DNA of 64,000 nucleotides from JB111 sp049856295 (GTDB lineage: Bacteria; Actinomycetota; Actinomycetes; Actinomycetales; Actinomycetaceae), in the NCBI RefSeq assembly GCF_049856295.1, contig NZ_JBNDMZ010000014.1:1-64000 (forward strand), given 5' to 3'. Below the pieces are notes generated by a model, which saw only the letters and a program-made list of their open reading frames with translations, made no database searches and was not told the origin of the DNA. The position numbers were made by a program, and so were the translations under genes. How positions within the stretch are numbered: position 1 is the first letter of the stretch; every line of letters starts with the position of its first letter. Shown here one piece after another: positions 1 through 8,198 of this stretch.

Positions 1-45
1 CGCCCCCTGTGTGTCAGCCTGGGTGTGAGTCGATCGAGGAGGTCG

Positions 46-432
46 ATGTTGGCACGTCTGCGCACTCCGCAGGAGAAGGCTGAGTTCGTGGCCGAGTACC
101 TGGTTGTCGAGCACGGTCAGAAGTTGGCATGGCTCGCAGAGAGGGGGATCGACTCGCGAACGATGAGTCGTTGGCGTAAGGCGTTCTTCTTTGGCGATCT
201 GGATGCCGAGCTGATTCCCAGGGACACTTCCTTGATGGATGTCGCTGGTGGAGCCAAGTTCAAACAGCTCGAGGTCCAGCTCGCGGCGGAGAAGGCTGCG
301 CGGGAGGCCGATCGGCGGGAACACGCCGCTGAGATCGAGCGACTCCAGGAGGTCAACGATGCGCTGGGAAAAGCTATCGGGCTCTTGCACGACCGCGCCG
401 GCGAGCAGCAGGAGCCCAAGGACGAGAGCTGA
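46..432 (+). CDS. IS3 transposase OrfA (helix-turn-helix subunit)
   Basis: This is the N-terminal DNA-binding half of an IS3-type transposase, about 128 residues, recognising the element ends. An N-terminal helix-turn-helix region (SRTMSRWRKAFFF) is followed by an alanine/glutamate-rich coiled coil (about residues 70-115) like the leucine zipper of IS3 OrfA proteins. The ATG at 46 is preferred over the GTG at 25 because GAGGAGG at 36-42 sits directly upstream. The slippery heptamer GGGAAAA at 366-372 is in the right phase (GGA AAA codons) to shift ribosomes -1 into orfB. Confidence 0.8.
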   Translation: MLARLRTPQEKAEFVAEYLVVEHGQKLAWLAERGIDSRTMSRWRKAFFFGDLDAELIPRDTSLMDVAGGAKFKQLEVQLAAEKAAREADRREHAAEIERLQEVNDALGKAIGLLHDRAGEQQEPKDES

Positions 433-1499
433 ACCCAACCACCGGCTCGGGTACGGCGACGGGCGGTTCGGACTTCATCGCGTTCGAGAACGAGCTGGTC
501 GCTGAGATCAAGAGCTATGGGACCAGTCAGCGCGCCACCTTGGAACTGCTCGGGATCAGTCGCGCGACGTGGCACTACCGCCGCCATCCCCGCGACCGGG
601 TGCCCGGTCCGGTTCCGCAGGCACGGCGGGACTATCCCAACCGGGTCACCGACGCCGAGCGGGAGCAGATCCTGGGACTGATCGCCCAGGGGTTCGCCGT
701 CGGTCGCGGCGTGTACTCGTCGTGGCACGACGCGTTGGACGCGGGCGATCCGATCGCCTCGCTCAGGACGTGGCACCGGCTCGCCGCTGCTCATCTGGGG
801 CCGCAACGGCCCAGCCGGCCCCGGCGCCGGCGGCGGGCCAGCGCGATGCCGCAGTTCCGAGCCACCGCGCCCAACCAGGTCTGGTGCTGGGACATCACCA
901 AGCTCGCGGGCAAGTACCACGGGCAGTGGCTCAGTCTCTATCTCGTCATCGACGTCTTCTCGCGCCTGGTCGTGGGCTGGCGGGTTGAACAGGGCGAGGA
1001 CGATGACCTGGCCCGAGCGATGTTCGAGACCGCGTTCGACGCGCAGGGCACGCACCCGCAGATCGTGCACTCCGATGGCGGCCCGTCGATGATGTCCGAC
1101 ACCCTGTCCGACCTCTACCGCGAGCTGGGCATTACCCGCTCACGTAACCGGCCCCGGGTCTCCAACGACAATCCGTACGCCGAATCATGGTTCAAGACAG
1201 CGAAGTACCAGTCCCGCTATCCCGGCTGGTTCCACGACATGGCCCATGCTCGTCGCTGGGCCACGACCGTGATCACCGACTACAACACCACTCACCGGCA
1301 CACGTCGCTCGAGGGCCACACACCGCAGAGCGTCCATGACGGCAGCTGGCGCACTGTCCATCACCAGCGACAGTCCACTCTCGAAGACCTGGCCGCCCGC
1401 CACCCCGAGCGCTACCCCCGCACCCCCCGAATCAGAGCACCGTTAGCGAACGTCACTCTCAACACCGAACAATCAACCCAACGACTCCAAACAGGTTGA
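372..1499 (+). CDS. IS3 transposase OrfB (integrase core), expressed by -1 frameshift
   Basis: This is the catalytic rve-type DDE integrase domain of the IS3 transposase. Visible acidic residues are the D of WCWDITKL, the D of HSDGG and the E of NPYAESWFK, giving the D,D(35)E pattern. The C-terminus carries the usual DYNTTHRHTSLEG stretch. The frame is open without stops from the heptamer at 366-372 onward, and between there and 540 it has no good start codon (only a TTG at 540). An OrfAB fusion made by frameshifting is therefore the likely transposase. If translated separately it would start at 540. Both frames are intact, so the element may be active. Confidence 0.82.
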   Translation, partial: SYRALARPRRRAAGAQGRELNPTTGSGTATGGSDFIAFENELVAEIKSYGTSQRATLELLGISRATWHYRRHPRDRVPGPVPQARRDYPNRVTDAEREQILGLIAQGFAVGRGVYSSWHDALDAGDPIASLRTWHRLAAAHLGPQRPSRPRRRRRASAMPQFRATAPNQVWCWDITKLAGKYHGQWLSLYLVIDVFSRLVVGWRVEQGEDDDLARAMFETAFDAQGTHPQIVHSDGGPSMMSDTLSDLYRELGITRSRNRPRVSNDNPYAESWFKTAKYQSRYPGWFHDMAHARRWATTVITDYNTTHRHTSLEGHTPQSVHDGSWRTVHHQRQSTLEDLAARHPERYPRTPRIRAPLANVTLNTEQSTQRLQTG

Positions 1500-1506
1500 C
1501 ACCTTC

Positions 1507-1568
1507 CGGCCGTCACCTGGTTCGGCGGACAGGTACACGGGTCGGCGGACGAGTACATGGGTCGGCGC
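1507..1568 (+). repeat. Right half of a GTCGGCG 20-bp array (copy A1)
   Basis: Three anchors (TTCGGCGG, GTCGGCGG, GTCGGCGC) spaced exactly 20 bp, with the words GTACACGG and GTACATGG between them, follow the centre sequence GTCACCTGG. It matches the right half of the array at 7816-8036. The left half is missing and the IS3 element abuts it. The array lies between the converging ends of orfB and the deaminase gene. Confidence 0.8.
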
Positions 1569-1600
1569 GGGAGGGGAGACCGGCCCCACGTCCAGCCGGT

Positions 1601-2737
1601 CTACTCCTGTCCTCCTGCCAGCGCCTCGGCCTCGCGACGAATGTCGGAGCGCAGCACGTCCTTGCCCGCCTCCGGCAGCCAGCTGGCCTCCACCCCCGCG
1701 AGTGCCATCGCGGCGAGCTTCTCCAACCCCACCCCGACCTGGTCGTGCAGGATCCGGTACTCGCTGAGCAGCGTCGTCGGGAACATCCCCGGGTCGTCGC
1801 TGGCGGGGAAGACGTTGAGACCGGCGTCGAGCATCGCGCGGATGGAGGCACGCCGCCACGGCCGCCACGAGCGCCGCGACGTCGTCGAGACCACCGTGAA
1901 CGCGACCTGCTCGTCGCGCATCCGCGCCACCACGGCGTCGTCCTCGAGGACGAAGTACCCGTGGTCGAGCCGCTCGCAGCCGAGGACGTCGAGGCAGGTG
2001 ACGGCGTTGCGCGCGCTCGGCACGTGCTCGGACGTGTGCGCGGTGCGCCGCAGCCCGGCCTCCCCCGCCAGGCGGTAGGCGTCGACGAACCGCTCCGGCG
2101 GGCCCGAGGTCTCGAGGTTGTCCAGGCCGATCCCCACGAGGTGCTCGTGCGGGTGGTCCACGACGGTCCGGATCCACTCCAACGCCTCCTCGCCGGTCCC
2201 CGACCGGTCGACGGCGGCGAGCATCCGCGCGGTGATCCCGAAGTCGCGCTCGGCCAACCGGATGCCCTCGGCGTAGGCCTCGACCATCTGCGCGTACCCC
2301 AGGGCCTCGATCTGCGGCGGTGGCCGGTCGATGGAGAACTCGACGTGCCGGGTCCCGGAGACGGTGTGTGCGTCCTCGAGGGCCTCGTAGACGATCCGCG
2401 TGAGGTCGTCGGGCCCGCGCAGCACCTGGCGAACCCAGTCCGACGCCTCGAACAACGAGTACGACCGGTCGGGCTCGTCGTCGCTGCGTCCCTGCGGCAT
2501 GGGGATCCGCGTGTCGAGGTACAACGACGGGTCGGGCGGCGTCGAGTTGATGTCGGCGAAGATCCGCTCGGGCGCATCGGGCAGCGACAGCCCCTCGCGG
2601 CGCGCGAGGTCGCCGAACGTCGTCGGCCGCACGGTGCCGAGCAGGTGGCAGTGCAGGTCCACCTTGGGCAGGCGCCGGAGGAAGGCCTCGGCGTCGGGCC
2701 CGACGTCCGCCGTCACGGCTCCTGTCGCCTCAGCCAC
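1601..2737 (-). CDS. Adenosine-deaminase-family metal-dependent deaminase
   Basis: This is a 378-residue TIM-barrel deaminase of the adenosine/AMP deaminase family, expected to remove an amino group from a purine nucleoside or related compound in the cytoplasm. Zinc-site motifs are visible: the HCH of KVDLHCHLLG near the N-terminus, AHTSEH in place of the usual HAGE, LDHG in place of GHG, and ASDDPGMF for the SLNTDDP motif. GTG at 2737 is chosen because GGGAGG lies about 7 bases before it and it overlaps the stop of the binding-protein gene; longer starts would lie inside that gene. It is the last gene of a polyamine-type ABC transporter operon, so its substrate is probably what the transporter brings in. 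The variant HTSEH motif makes adenosine itself uncertain. Confidence 0.8.
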   Translation of the reverse strand: MAEATGAVTADVGPDAEAFLRRLPKVDLHCHLLGTVRPTTFGDLARREGLSLPDAPERIFADINSTPPDPSLYLDTRIPMPQGRSDDEPDRSYSLFEASDWVRQVLRGPDDLTRIVYEALEDAHTVSGTRHVEFSIDRPPPQIEALGYAQMVEAYAEGIRLAERDFGITARMLAAVDRSGTGEEALEWIRTVVDHPHEHLVGIGLDNLETSGPPERFVDAYRLAGEAGLRRTAHTSEHVPSARNAVTCLDVLGCERLDHGYFVLEDDAVVARMRDEQVAFTVVSTTSRRSWRPWRRASIRAMLDAGLNVFPASDDPGMFPTTLLSEYRILHDQVGVGLEKLAAMALAGVEASWLPEAGKDVLRSDIRREAEALAGGQE

Positions 2738-3815
2738 CAACAACCTCCCGCGCGAACCGCTCGACCCACTCGTTGCGGTTCGGGGTGATCTCGTTCGGGT
2801 CGAGGGTGGAGTAGCCGGCAGCCTCGGGGTCGTCGGCGACGTCACCGACGACGGCGGTCAGCTCCTCGGGCATCTCCACCTCGAGGTTGACGGGCAGGTC
2901 CCCGACGAGCTCGGCGCTGGCCTGCTGCGCCTCGAGGGAGAGCAGGTAGTCGATGAACTGGTGGGCGCCCTCGACGTTGGGTGCCTCGCTCGGGACCATC
3001 GCCCGGTTGGTCGCCATGTAGCGCCCCTCCGCCGGCGGCGTCCATCCGACGTTCTCGCCCGCGGCGACCAGGTCGGTGGCGAACCCGTTGAGCGCGGCAC
3101 CCGCGACGATCTCCCCCTGGGTGAGCAGGTTCGTCATCTCGGTGCTCGAGCCGTAGAACTGCAGCACGTTCGGGGACCACTCGGCGAGCGTGGAGAACGC
3201 CGTGTCGACGTCGTAGGGGCCGGCACCGTAGACCTCGCCGATGGCGGAGACGGTGAGCTGGCCGGAGGTGACAGCGATGTCGGGCAGGACCACGCGCCCG
3301 GCGTTGGCCTCGTCGCCGAAGATCGCCCAGTCGGCGGCCTCCTCGGCGGAGAACGTCTCGGTGTCGTACATGATCCCGTTGAGCTGGTAGCTGTACGCGG
3401 GACCGGTGAACCCCTCCTCGGTCGCGAACGGCGCGATCTCTTCGAGCGCCGGCACGTCCTCGGCGGTGACCTGCTGGAAGAGGTCGTCCTCCTGGGCGAT
3501 CGCCGCGTACGTGTCGGAGATGAGCATGACGTCGATGCCGGAGTCGCCCTCGTCGAGCTGCAGCTGGGACAGACGGTCGGCGTTGGATCCCGTCTCGATC
3601 TCCACCTCGATGCCGGTGGCCTCGGTGAAGGGGTCGACGACGGCCTCCGTGAAGGGCTCGACGTTGAAGGGGAACGTGCTGACGACGATCGTGTCGGCGT
3701 CGCCCTCGGAGTCTCCCCCGCCGCCGCAGGCGGCGATGCCTGCGGCGGAGAGCACGACGACGGTGGAGAGGGCGAGGACGCGGCGGCGGTCGGTGGACCG
3801 GCGGCTGGGTGACAT
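2730..3815 (-). CDS. Extracellular solute-binding lipoprotein, PotD/spermidine-putrescine type
   Basis: This is the 361-residue binding component of the ABC transporter encoded just upstream. It has a basic N-terminus, a hydrophobic segment and a lipobox-like GIAAC with Cys30, followed by a glycine/acid linker, so it is predicted to be lipid-anchored outside the membrane. The mature part begins IVVSTFPFNVEPF and has the two-lobed layout of PotD/Fbp-like proteins. It starts 41 bp after the ATPase gene and overlaps the deaminase start. Family members bind polyamines, but related proteins take other small charged compounds, so the ligand is open. Confidence 0.85.
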   Translation of the reverse strand: MSPSRRSTDRRRVLALSTVVVLSAAGIAACGGGGDSEGDADTIVVSTFPFNVEPFTEAVVDPFTEATGIEVEIETGSNADRLSQLQLDEGDSGIDVMLISDTYAAIAQEDDLFQQVTAEDVPALEEIAPFATEEGFTGPAYSYQLNGIMYDTETFSAEEAADWAIFGDEANAGRVVLPDIAVTSGQLTVSAIGEVYGAGPYDVDTAFSTLAEWSPNVLQFYGSSTEMTNLLTQGEIVAGAALNGFATDLVAAGENVGWTPPAEGRYMATNRAMVPSEAPNVEGAHQFIDYLLSLEAQQASAELVGDLPVNLEVEMPEELTAVVGDVADDPEAAGYSTLDPNEITPNRNEWVERFAREVVGG

Positions 3816-3856
3816 GGACTGTTCCTTTCGGGGGCCGCGGGTGCGGAGGGCGACGG

Positions 3857-4870
3857 TCAGGGGGCGACTGCGACGAGCCGCGACTCGGGGACCTGGACGC
3901 GGACGGGGTCGCCGGCGTCGAGGTGGGGTGCCGTGGTGGCGCGCAGGTCTGCGAGGAGCTCGACGCGTTCGCCGGAGGCGTCCTGGGCGGCGACCTTCAC
4001 GAGGACGTCGACCCCGCGGTAGGCGACGTCGAGGACGGTGCCGTCGAGCGCGAGGCCCGAGGAGGCTGTATCGCTCCCCCGCGCCCCACCGGCCGGATCG
4101 AGCTCGATGTGCTCGGGGCGCGCGGTGAGGAGCTGTCCACCGGCGTCGTGGAGGAAGTTCTCGTAGCCGAGGAACTCGGCGACGAACCGGTTGGCGGGCG
4201 CGGGGAAGACGTCCTGCGGCGCGCCCTGCTGCTGGATGCGGCCGTCCTGCATGAGCACCATCTCGTCGCTCATCTCGAGGGCCTCGTCCTGGTCGTGGGT
4301 CACGAGCACGACGGTCAGCCCGGTCTCGGACTGGATGCGCCGGATCTCGGCGCGCATCTGGATGCGCAGGCGGGCGTCGAGGTTGGACAGCGGCTCGTCG
4401 AGCAGGAGCAGCTCGGGGCCGATGGTGATGGCACGCGCGAGCGCGACGCGCTGCTGCTGACCGCCGGAGAGCTTCTTCGGCTTGTTGCCGGCCAGGTGGG
4501 CGAGACCGACGAGCTCGAGGGACTCGGTCACGCGCGTCCTGCGCTCGGCAGCCCCTACTCGACGCACCTTGAGGCCGTAGCCGACGTTCTCGGCCACGGT
4601 CATGTGCGGGAACAGCGCATAGGACTGGAACACCATGCCGAGGTTGCGCTTCTCGGGCGGGGTGCGGGTCGCGTCCTTGCCGCCGATGAGGATCTGTCCC
4701 GACGTCGGGGCGAGATAGCCGGCGAGCATGCGCAGGGTGGTGGTCTTCCCGCAGCCGGAGGGTCCGAGGAGCGTCGTGAGCTTCCCCTCGGGGATGGTGA
4801 GGTCGATCGAGTCGACGGCGGTGAAGTCGCCGAACCGTTGGGTCACGCCGACGAGCTGGGCAGCAGTCAT
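3857..4870 (-). CDS. ABC transporter ATP-binding protein, PotA type
   Basis: This 337-residue protein energises import by hydrolysing ATP at the inner face of the membrane. Walker A is GPSGCGKTT, the signature is LSGGQQQRVALARA, Walker B is LLLLDEPLSNLD, and the switch histidine is in VLVTHDQDEAL. The C-terminal third is a TOBE-type regulatory domain (DGTVLDVAYRGVDVLVKV). Its start overlaps the stop of the preceding permease by 4 bp (ATGA), so translation is coupled. All catalytic motifs are intact. It belongs with the two permeases and the binding protein in one operon. Confidence 0.93.
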   Translation of the reverse strand: MTAAQLVGVTQRFGDFTAVDSIDLTIPEGKLTTLLGPSGCGKTTTLRMLAGYLAPTSGQILIGGKDATRTPPEKRNLGMVFQSYALFPHMTVAENVGYGLKVRRVGAAERRTRVTESLELVGLAHLAGNKPKKLSGGQQQRVALARAITIGPELLLLDEPLSNLDARLRIQMRAEIRRIQSETGLTVVLVTHDQDEALEMSDEMVLMQDGRIQQQGAPQDVFPAPANRFVAEFLGYENFLHDAGGQLLTARPEHIELDPAGGARGSDTASSGLALDGTVLDVAYRGVDVLVKVAAQDASGERVELLADLRATTAPHLDAGDPVRVQVPESRLVAVAP

Positions 4871-5664
4871 CCGTTGATGCCTCCGAAGACCTTGGCGAAC
4901 CCGAGGGTCCGTTCGGTGATGATCGCGACGAGCACGGTGCCGGCGAGGATGAGCACCGAGATCGCGGCGATGATGGGCGTGTAGCTCTGCTGGACGTAGT
5001 CGAGCATCACCACCGGGAGCGTGCGGAAGTCGCGGCTCTGCAGGAGCAGCGAGAGCGGCACGTTGTTGAAGGACGCGACGAAGCTGAGCAGCGCGGCCGA
5101 GAAGATCCCCGGTCGCAGCAGCGGCAGCGTGACCGTGAAGAAGGTCCGTGCGGGCCCGGCGCCGAGACCGCGGGCCGCCTCCTCGACGGCGGGGTCGATG
5201 AGCGCGAGGGACGCCCCCGTCACCCGCACGGCGTAGGGGAACATCAGCACCGTGTGACCAAAGAGGAGGACCTCGAAGTTGTCGAGGTCGAGGCCGAGCA
5301 TGAGCTGCTGGTAGAGCGCCAGACCCACGACGAGCTCGGGCACGATGAGCGGCGAGAGGAACAGGCCCTCGACGAGCCCCTTCCCGGGCAGGCGGCCGCG
5401 GTGGATCGCCAGCGTGACGGGCACGCCGAGCGCGAGCGCGATGACGGTCGCGAGCAGCCCGAGCTGGAGGCTGGACACGAGCGAGGTCATGAACGGCTCG
5501 TAGCTCACCGCCTCGGAGAACCAGCGCAGGGACCAGCCCTCGGGCGGGAAACGGAGCGTGCTGCCGGCGGAGAACGCGGTGACGACGACGAACAGGATCG
5601 GCACGATCATCACGATGTAGCCGAGGACGGCGAGCGCCGCGGCGACGGGTCGGCGGTTGCTCAT
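4867..5664 (-). CDS. ABC transporter permease, PotC type
   Basis: This 265-residue inner-membrane protein has about six hydrophobic segments and the cytoplasmic EAA-loop signature EEAARGLGAGPARTFFTVTLP, which docks onto the ATPase. The start codon at 5664 overlaps the stop of the first permease (ATGA), and its stop overlaps the ATPase start in the same way. It is paired with the PotB-type gene, as is normal for spermidine/putrescine-type transporters. Confidence 0.92.
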   Translation of the reverse strand: MSNRRPVAAALAVLGYIVMIVPILFVVVTAFSAGSTLRFPPEGWSLRWFSEAVSYEPFMTSLVSSLQLGLLATVIALALGVPVTLAIHRGRLPGKGLVEGLFLSPLIVPELVVGLALYQQLMLGLDLDNFEVLLFGHTVLMFPYAVRVTGASLALIDPAVEEAARGLGAGPARTFFTVTLPLLRPGIFSAALLSFVASFNNVPLSLLLQSRDFRTLPVVMLDYVQQSYTPIIAAISVLILAGTVLVAIITERTLGFAKVFGGING

Positions 5665-6488
5665 GCGATCGCCCCTCTGCGGCCGACGAGTGCGGACAGG
5701 CCCGAGATGGCGAACACGAGGATCGTCATGACGAGCGCCGTCGCGCTGGCGGCCGCCCAGTCGATGGTGGTGCTGGCGTAGGTGTAGAGCTGCGTGGCGA
5801 GGACGCGCTCGCGCGAGCCGCCGAGGAGATAGGGGGTCGTGTACGCCGTGATGGAGCCCGCGAACACAAGGACCGAGGCCACGACGACGCCGGGCAACGA
5901 CAGCGGCAGGACCACCGTCCAGAAGGTGCGGATCCTCCCGGCACCCAACCCGCGGGCGGCGTCGTCGAGTCCGGCGTCGACCTGGGCGACCGCCGAGTAC
6001 GAGGCGACGACGGCGAGCGGCAGGAACAGCTGCGTGAGCCCGAGGACGATCGCGAGCGGCGTGTAGAGCAGCTGGGGCGCCTCGTCGACGAGCCCGAGCC
6101 GGAGCAGGAGCTGGGGAACCGCCCCCTGCGAGCCGAGGACCACGAGCCAGCCGAAGGTGCGGACCACGGAGCTGAGCAGGAGCGGGAAGATCGCGAGCGC
6201 GAGGAGCACGCCCGACCAACGCGACGTCGACCGGGCGAGCAGGTAGGCGATGGGAAAACCGAGGAGCAGGCACAGGATCGTCGTGATGAGCCCGAGCAGC
6301 AGCGTGCGGCCGATGATCGCGAGGTCGTAGGGGTCGCTGAGCATCTGCCCCAGGCGGGCGAGGACCTCTCCGGGCCCGATGTCGGGCGGGGCCACGAGCA
6401 TCGCGACGGACGGCACGAGGAAGCCCACGAGGAGGACCGCGAGACCGGGGAGCAGCAGGAGCGCGGTCGTGCCACGGGTCTGGCGCAC
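5661..6488 (-). CDS. ABC transporter permease, PotB type
   Basis: This 275-residue membrane protein is the first gene of the transporter operon. It has about six membrane segments and an EAA-loop variant, DDAARGLGAGRIRTFWTVVLP. GTG at 6488 is chosen because AAGGAGG lies 8 bases upstream; longer starts would run through the promoter region. The gene faces away from the LacI regulator at 6829, and the twin operators at 6574-6593 lie between a -10-like box and this start, as expected for repression. Confidence 0.9.
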   Translation of the reverse strand: MRQTRGTTALLLLPGLAVLLVGFLVPSVAMLVAPPDIGPGEVLARLGQMLSDPYDLAIIGRTLLLGLITTILCLLLGFPIAYLLARSTSRWSGVLLALAIFPLLLSSVVRTFGWLVVLGSQGAVPQLLLRLGLVDEAPQLLYTPLAIVLGLTQLFLPLAVVASYSAVAQVDAGLDDAARGLGAGRIRTFWTVVLPLSLPGVVVASVLVFAGSITAYTTPYLLGGSRERVLATQLYTYASTTIDWAAASATALVMTILVFAISGLSALVGRRGAIA

Positions 6489-6573
6489 GAGTTCCTCCTT
6501 CGGGTGGGGCGTCGTCACTGACGGTCGGCCGCTCGACGCCCCTGTGGTCCAGGACTCGGCGCTTGGCGACCGC

Positions 6574-6607
6574 AACCGGTTCCACAACCGGTTACGGTGG
6601 GACTATA
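6574..6607 (-). promoter_or_regulatory. Twin LacI-type operators and -10 box of the PotABCD-like operon
   Basis: Two perfect palindromes AACCGGTT lie at 6574-6581 and 6586-6593, separated by CCAC. CG-centred palindromes of this kind are typical LacI/GalR-family operators. Just upstream on the minus strand is TATAGT (6607-6602), a good -10 in otherwise GC-rich DNA, so a repressor bound here would sit at the transcription start. I find no convincing -35. The regulator at 6829-7800 is the obvious ligand-responsive partner. Confidence 0.6.
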
Positions 6608-6828
6608 CATACCGGGCCGCCCGGTGGCGATGCCTGTCTTGCGCCAGCGGGGGTGGTGATGCCGGCGTGGTCCGGGGTGCGTGTCGGCGTCGTCGGACCC
6701 GTTCCGGGGCGAGACGTGCCGACGGTGCCGTTCGGGCGGGAGGTGCGTGCCGACGTCGTCGGTGCGGTTCACGCGCGAGGTGCGCGCAAGCGGGGAACAA
6801 TGCCAGGAACGACGAGGGAGGGAGCCCG

Positions 6829-7800
6829 GTGGCCACGCTCAGCGACGTCGCGGCGCACGCACGGGTCTCCAAGGCGACGGCGTCGCGAGCCCTCAACCGA
6901 CCGGACCTCGTGGCCCCTCGAACCGTCGAGCGGGTCCGTGACGCGGCGGAGCACCTGCGGTTCATCCCCAACCGGGGCGCCCAGCACCTGGCCAGGGGGC
7001 GCTCCGGGATCGTCTCGCTGCTGGTGCCGACCCTGCACAACGCGTTCTTCACGCCGATCATCGGCGGCGCCCAGAACCGGGCCGCGGCAACGGACCTGCA
7101 CGTGACGATCGCCGTCCACCCGCTGGAGGACGAGGCCGAGCGGGTGCGGTTCGAGCAGCTCGTCGCACAGGTCGACGGGCTCATCGTCGTGGCACCGCGC
7201 GGCGACGACGAGCTCGTGCGCCGGGCCTGCGCGCTCAAGCCGAGCGTGCTCGTCGACCGGGAGATCGAGGGCATCCCGTCCGTGTCCGCGGACACCGCCG
7301 CCGCGTTCGGCTCGCTCGTCGAGCGGCTTGCCGACGCCGGGCACGAGCGGGTGGCGTTCCTCAACGGGCCGGACAAGTCGTGGCAGAACGTCCAGCGGTC
7401 GGAGGCCGTTCTCGGTGCCGCACGCGCCACCGGGGTCGAGGTTGACATCCTCGGCCCCTCCCCCGCTCTCTTCACGACCGGGGCGGCGCTTGCCGACGAC
7501 GTCCTCGCGACGGGCGCGACAGTGGCCCTCCCCTTCGCGTCCGACCTCGGCCTGGGTCTGCTCTTCGAGCTCATCTCGCGCGGCCGGGCGCACTTCGGCG
7601 ACCAGCCCCGGAGCGACGACGCGGTCGAGGTGGTCGGCGTGCCGGGGTCGCTCGCGGTCGACGTGGACGGGGAGGCGCTCGGCGCGGCGGCGATGGATCA
7701 CCTGCTGGCCCTGCTCGGCGGGAGCGCGCCGGAGCCGCCAGAGAGACGGCTGACCGTACCGGTGGCCGAGCACTGGGCCGGGCCTCGCGGGAGGGCGTGA
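6829..7800 (+). CDS. LacI-family transcriptional regulator
   Basis: This 323-residue DNA-binding repressor has the N-terminal helix-turn-helix ATLSDVAAHARVSKATASRALNRP followed by a hinge and a periplasmic-binding-protein-like sensor domain. GTG at 6829 is preferred because GAGGGAGGGA precedes it and the HTH begins at once. It is divergent from the PotB-type permease and probably controls that operon through the AACCGGTT pair. The C-terminal domain is somewhat shorter and more divergent than in sugar regulators, so the inducer cannot be guessed; a nucleoside or polyamine-like compound would fit the neighbours. Confidence 0.9.
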   Translation: MATLSDVAAHARVSKATASRALNRPDLVAPRTVERVRDAAEHLRFIPNRGAQHLARGRSGIVSLLVPTLHNAFFTPIIGGAQNRAAATDLHVTIAVHPLEDEAERVRFEQLVAQVDGLIVVAPRGDDELVRRACALKPSVLVDREIEGIPSVSADTAAAFGSLVERLADAGHERVAFLNGPDKSWQNVQRSEAVLGAARATGVEVDILGPSPALFTTGAALADDVLATGATVALPFASDLGLGLLFELISRGRAHFGDQPRSDDAVEVVGVPGSLAVDVDGEALGAAAMDHLLALLGGSAPEPPERRLTVPVAEHWAGPRGRA

Positions 7801-7815
7801 GCGCGGCGGGACGGT

Positions 7816-8036
7816 GCCGACCTCCCCCGGTTCCGCCGAGGTCACAGGGTGAGTGCCGACCTCACTCGTTCCTGCCGAGGCCACAGGTTGTGCGTCGACC
7901 CCGAGGGTTGTCGCCGAAGCTAGATGCTGGGTGCCGACCCCACCCACGCCGTCACCTGGTTCGGCGGACAAGTACACGGGTCGGCAATTAAGTACACGGG
8001 TCGGCGGACGAGTACATGGGTCGGCGACAAGGTGCT
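7816..8036. repeat. GTCGGCG array, complete (copy A2)
   Basis: The left half has seven GCCGA-type anchors spaced 19 and 20 bp in turn. The centre is CACGCCGTCACCTGGTTCGG. The right half has four TCGGC anchors spaced 20 bp with the words ACAAGTACACGG and AGTACATGG. It fills the gap after the LacI gene. Apparent reading frames through it are repeat artefacts. Confidence 0.82.
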
Positions 8037-8198
8037 GGTTCGACGATCGCCGGGCCCCCACAGGTCGCGTCGCACGCTCGAGTGTTCGAGCAGCGCGCGC
8101 CTCCGTCCACGCCTGCCCAGCTTCCGGGCGTGAGCACCATCCGGGACGCCACGAGATCACCACAGGCACTGCGGCTACACGTCCATCCACAGGTCGCG

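Larger units (their letters stand above)
12..1501 (+). mobile_element. IS3-family insertion sequence, apparently complete
   Basis: The element is bounded by imperfect terminal inverted repeats. The left end reads TGTCAGCCTG from 12 and the right end reads CAGGTTGACA to 1501, giving the TG...CA ends usual for IS3 elements; similarity extends some bases further inward. It holds overlapping orfA and orfB with a -1 frameshift site. Length of about 1.49 kb is normal for the family. The stop codon of orfB lies inside the right repeat. I see no matching 3-4 bp target duplication (GTG on the left, CCT on the right). The right flank begins a GTCGGCG array whose left half is absent, so the element probably landed in or beside such an array. 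Confidence 0.85.

Noticed and set aside
1473..2788. Opposite-strand frames over the deaminase gene
   Set aside because: Shadow frames rich in Arg/Pro/Ala; the deaminase motifs and ribosome site settle the true frame.
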